Assembly: GCA_009760885.1 (NCBI GenBank)
Contig: CM019701.1
Coordinates: 37,556,697 to 37,620,696, forward strand
Length of the DNA: 64,000 nucleotides
From: Achatina immaculata
Lineage: Eukaryota > Mollusca > Gastropoda > Stylommatophora > Achatinidae
Reading direction: 5' to 3'
The notes under the pieces were generated by a model, which saw nothing but the letters and a program-made list of their open reading frames with translations, did not search any database and was not told the origin of the DNA. Both the position numbers and the translations under genes were made by a program. Below, piece by piece: positions 45,731 to 64,000 of the stretch (positions are counted from its first letter, which is position 1; each line of letters opens with the position of its first letter).

Positions 45731-45943
45731 TTCGAGCGGAGTTCCAGAAGGCAGCACCTGTTTTAAAGTATCAAGACGTGGTATGCGAAATTCCGAGATG
45801 AAGGCTGTCTGTGGGCCAATTCCTCGGCAGGGACGTTCAGGACCAAGCGAAGAAGCTATGAGTCGTGTTAGAGAAGCTTACCAGCGAAGTCCCCGCAAAC
45901 ACGTGCAAGTTTACAGCTAGGAGTCTCGCAATCAACAGTGTGG
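45730..45943 (+). pseudogene. DUF4817-type transposase fragment
   Basis: The plus strand, with frameshifts, reads FRAEFQKAAPVLK, AWYAKFRDEGC-like sequence, GRSGPSEEAMSRVREAYQRS and PRKHVQVYS. This is the helix-turn-helix and linker part of the family. Confidence 0.75.
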
Positions 45944-46132
45944 CTAATTCCGCTCGAAATCGTCGCTGCACAGTCACAATGGACGAGGCTCTTGCGTATT
46001 CCAAAACACAAAATGACTGCTCACGTTTACTGAACGCCATATTTGCTATTGCTGCCTCCTAGCGGTAAACCACTGGAGCTCTGCGCGCCGACTTTATTTT
46101 TTTTTCTTGAAGTTAGAGGTGGGTTGAAAGGT

Positions 46133-46184
<52 letters not shown>

Positions 46185-46215
46185 TGGCGTAAGAATTATC
46201 ATGATCCGTTACGTA
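45940..46215 (-). pseudogene. DUF4817-type transposon 5' end, inverted
   Basis: The minus strand starts with 'aaactacgtaacggatcat' at 46215, passes a (GA)n tract (46137-46181) and encodes MAFSKREQSFCVLEYARASS, IVTVQRRFRAEL to 45940. There it meets the plus-strand fragment head to head at the shared FRAE position, giving a perfect break-and-invert structure. Confidence 0.8.
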
Positions 46216-46291
46216 GTTTCTTTGTTGCGAAGTTTTGAAATGTTTCACGGACATATGAATAATATGCACAATGGAATATCAGGTGCCATTA

Positions 46292-46316
46292 TGTTTCTCT
46301 TTCTCTCTTCTGTCAG
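46292..46316 (+). promoter_or_regulatory. Probable 3' splice acceptor of a 5' UTR intron
   Basis: A pyrimidine tract 'tttctctttctctcttctgt' followed by CAG at 46314-46316 has the form of an acceptor. The exon would start at 46317, 35 bp before the start codon, so further 5' UTR exons probably lie upstream. No promoter was identified. Confidence 0.5.
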
Positions 46317-46351
46317 ATATGTTGAGGAAACGGTAATGGGCCAGCCACTCA

Positions 46352-61474
<15,123 letters not shown>

Positions 61475-63306
61475 GTGAGTAGTTTTATCTTGAGATGAGC
61501 CTGTCCTTATTTTAAAAATGACCAGGTCTTTGCAGACCGTTTTGAAACAAATATTACTTTCTGCATATCTTGGGCAAATGATGTGGTCAAACGCCTTTAT
61601 AGCAGTAACCCCCTTCTTTACTCATAGGATGAGCTCACAAAGGAACGACCGACGCCTTAAGTCTGGAAGATCTACATGTGACGTAAAAAAATGGGTAGGA
61701 AAATCCATCACTCGATATTTACATGATTCAGAATATAAGATTGATCACCATGGACGCTTTGAATCCTTCCATCTTGTCTCTTCATGCGGCACGGATAGTC
61801 TAATTTTCTCCGACAAAATAGTGTCTTTCTACCGTGACATATTACTAAGAGTTTGTTCCTTGAAGGCAATGCCTTAAGACAAATCCATGCGGACTCAGTT
61901 ATTCGTCTGGAATAAGATATTTTATAAATAGTCTCAGGATCCAGAAAACCGTAAGCTCACACTGTGCAACCAGACAACTCGTCTTCGTGTAGTTTACAAG
62001 AATCTGGTTGTCTTCTCTTGCCACAATGAATGTGACACATCTAGCAACCATTTCTCTTAATCACGCTTACTTGCACATCAGAGCTACATCATTTATAGAA
62101 CTTAACTATATATCCTCATAGTCTGTCATCTGATTTCATGTTTTTCCTCGATCGTTGGCTAGAAAAGCTAGAAAAATCGTATTTATTGTAAAAAAAAACC
62201 AAACAAACTCAAAATATGACACTTATGCTAAACAATGGAGATAATTTTACACGGGGGGTAATTCTCCACGTGCAGGCAGATATCATTCTAAAGGTAGGGC
62301 TGGAAAACATTTCATGAAAACGCATGTTGAAATTATATATAAATATAGTAGCCAATGTTTTCCTTAAGGCTGTGCGGTCGGTATGCAAAATGTTCAGCAC
62401 ATGTGCAAAAAAATTATTGTGTGTGCAAATGTACGTAGTAACAACGTATATAACTGTAAAGGTCTGTACATTTAATAACAGGATATACCTGCTGTACTTT
62501 TCAGCAGTGGAAGTTCATCTGCCCGTTTATTTTAATTACCCTATGTTCTCTATGTGCCCACTTGCCTCGTCATGATTCTGATACAGTACTACCGAAGCTA
62601 CGAGATAAAAGCCAGTTGAAACATCCGATCCGGAAGTCACATCTCAACAAGAAAGAAACAGTAAAGGAAAAACATGTACCATCATTGTAGTTTTCTTGAT
62701 CGCAATTATAGCTCGGAGTAGCATCTGGAAACTGGAAAACAAAAATAGCAGTTCCTTTTTTTTTTCTTTGCGCGGCTACAGAAATGTTGTGCCCGGTATG
62801 ATTTTTTTTCCTGTGCGCGCAGCCTAGAGGGAACAGCGCCACTGGAAGCTGTATTTCACAAAGTGCATTTGATATTGTTACTCACACGCGCTCACGCAAC
62901 CAGGCACTCTCTGAATTACTAAAAGCCTCCTACTTTCAGCGGATGAAAATTATCGTACCCTCTAACTTTGAAAAGATAATTAAATAATAGCGACAAAAGC
63001 AATAATCATAATCATAACAAAATAAAAGCTTCATTTCTGGCTTCTATGTCAAGTTTAATAAACGCCAACAACAAAAAAAAAAAATAGACAGGCCATTTAT
63101 TTACGCCTTATTTTCTTCTCTGCTCTGAGGAAAATAAGTTCACTTCATCTCGTTGTCGTGCAAATGTTCACTAAGAGTATAAGAATATTTTCAAGATGAT
63201 CAGAAAAAAACAAAAAAGATTGCTACTAAGATTCTCAATCATGCTTAGTCAAAGATATCACCTCTGATTTTGAAAATCACTCTGCCAGCAAGATTTGAAG
63301 TATGCA

Positions 63307-63339
63307 ATTTCTTTCTTTCTTTCTTTCTTTCTTTCTTTA
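63307..63339. repeat. (TTTC)n microsatellite
   Basis: Eight TTTC units. Confidence 0.93.
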
Positions 63340-63779
63340 TGGAGTGCTATTCCAATTTTCGCAAAAATAAGTCCGCACTACAAGTAATAATCTGATGGAG
63401 CTAAATATGTCTTTCGCTTTTGTGCACGTCTGGTACTGTCCGCCTTTGTCAGTGCTTCACAAGTTACCTGCTAATGGATGGCCTGGCTTGACTGTATTGA
63501 TATATGGCTGAGAAAACTACTTCTTTATATTAAAAAAAAACTAAGCTGCACTACAGGTGTCAGTGGACTTTTAAAGCAAGTATTCGACTACGAACGAAGA
63601 CTGCCGTCTCAGCTTCGTTACAGAGACGAACGAACAACTAAGCCAGCCTCTACTTACAAGCAGTGCCATGGTTTCTGCTAATATAGCTTTATCAACGGCG
63701 GTAAAAATCAAAGCCATTCCAATGGTAGTGGAAACTTTTGTGAAGTTCTCTTAGGGAATTAAAAACAACGAAGCCGTTT

Positions 63780-64000
63780 TAACTTGCTCAGCCACTCCAC
63801 ATTATGCCCACGTGACAAGATCTTCCACTTACTACAACTTACTCAACCACTCCACATTATGCCCACGTGACAAGATCTTCCACTTACTACAACTTACTCA
63901 ACCACTCCACATTATGCCCACGTGACAAGATCTTCCACTTACTACAACTTACTCAACCACTCCACATTATGTCCACGTGATAAGATCTTCCACTTACTAC
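63780..64000. repeat. 55-bp minisatellite, runs off the window
   Basis: Four copies of 'acttactcaaccactccaca' plus 'ttatgcccacgtgacaagatcttccacttactaca'. Each unit contains CACGTG. Confidence 0.96.

Larger units (their letters stand above)
61475..64000 (+). other. Intron 5 (start), no exon found to the window edge
   Basis: 2.5 kb in which no frame continues the acyltransferase. It contains (TTTC)n at 63307-63338 and a 55-bp array at the end. The ORF at 61518-61877 (119 codons) has no recognised motif. Confidence 0.55.

Noticed and set aside
61518..61877. Next acyltransferase exon
   Set aside because: The frame lacks the expected C-terminal domain motifs and does not continue phase 2 of exon 5 through an acceptor.

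Overview
The window is eukaryotic nuclear DNA, AT-rich, with an intron-containing gene, abundant non-LTR retrotransposon debris, tRNA-derived SINEs, Tc1/mariner-type DNA transposon remnants and very many minisatellites. The mix (RTE-like LINEs, tRNA-Ser-derived SINEs, transposases starting with an FCVLEYAR motif) fits a lophotrochozoan, most likely a mollusc such as a gastropod. This is inference from element content; the sequence alone does not name the species.

Positions 1-46,300 hold no host gene that I can support. The region is a mosaic of 5'-truncated LINE copies (I call the families A to H for cross-reference), SINEs (S1, S2 and others), transposase fragments (DUF4817-type, Tc1, mariner, hAT) and more than twenty unrelated tandem arrays with units of about 18-61 bp. 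Several insertions are nested: a LINE in a SINE (19.2 kb), a LINE in a repeat element (3.3 kb), and a 1.43-kb element with a 9-bp target-site duplication in a tandem array (25.5-26.9 kb). There is also a twin-primed LINE copy (17.1-18.2 kb), an internally deleted LINE (6.7-7.3 kb) and a 0.45-0.5-kb-armed inverted repeat (37.6-39.2 kb).

Positions 46,317 to the right edge hold one plus-strand gene. Five exons join in frame: 46352-48583, 49484-49654, 56882-57001, 59860-60044 and 61286-61474. They encode about 965 residues, and the gene runs off the window. The last ~285 residues resemble the WS/DGAT (wax ester synthase / diacylglycerol acyltransferase) O-acyltransferase fold. They follow a ~600-residue disordered, Ser/Arg/Lys-rich N-terminal region, a hydrophobic membrane segment and a cysteine-rich juxtamembrane stretch. 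The catalytic HHxxxDG motif reads HACMTDG, so the second histidine is replaced. Two short upstream ORFs precede the start codon.

The introns carry two large minisatellites, LINE fragments, SINE-like sequences, a (CTAT)n tract and, in intron 3, a LINE inserted in a 40-bp-unit minisatellite with a plausible 7-bp target duplication. Most six-frame ORFs are accidental, either in minisatellites or in complements of retroelements. All coordinates of degenerate repeats are approximate to about 10-20 bp.
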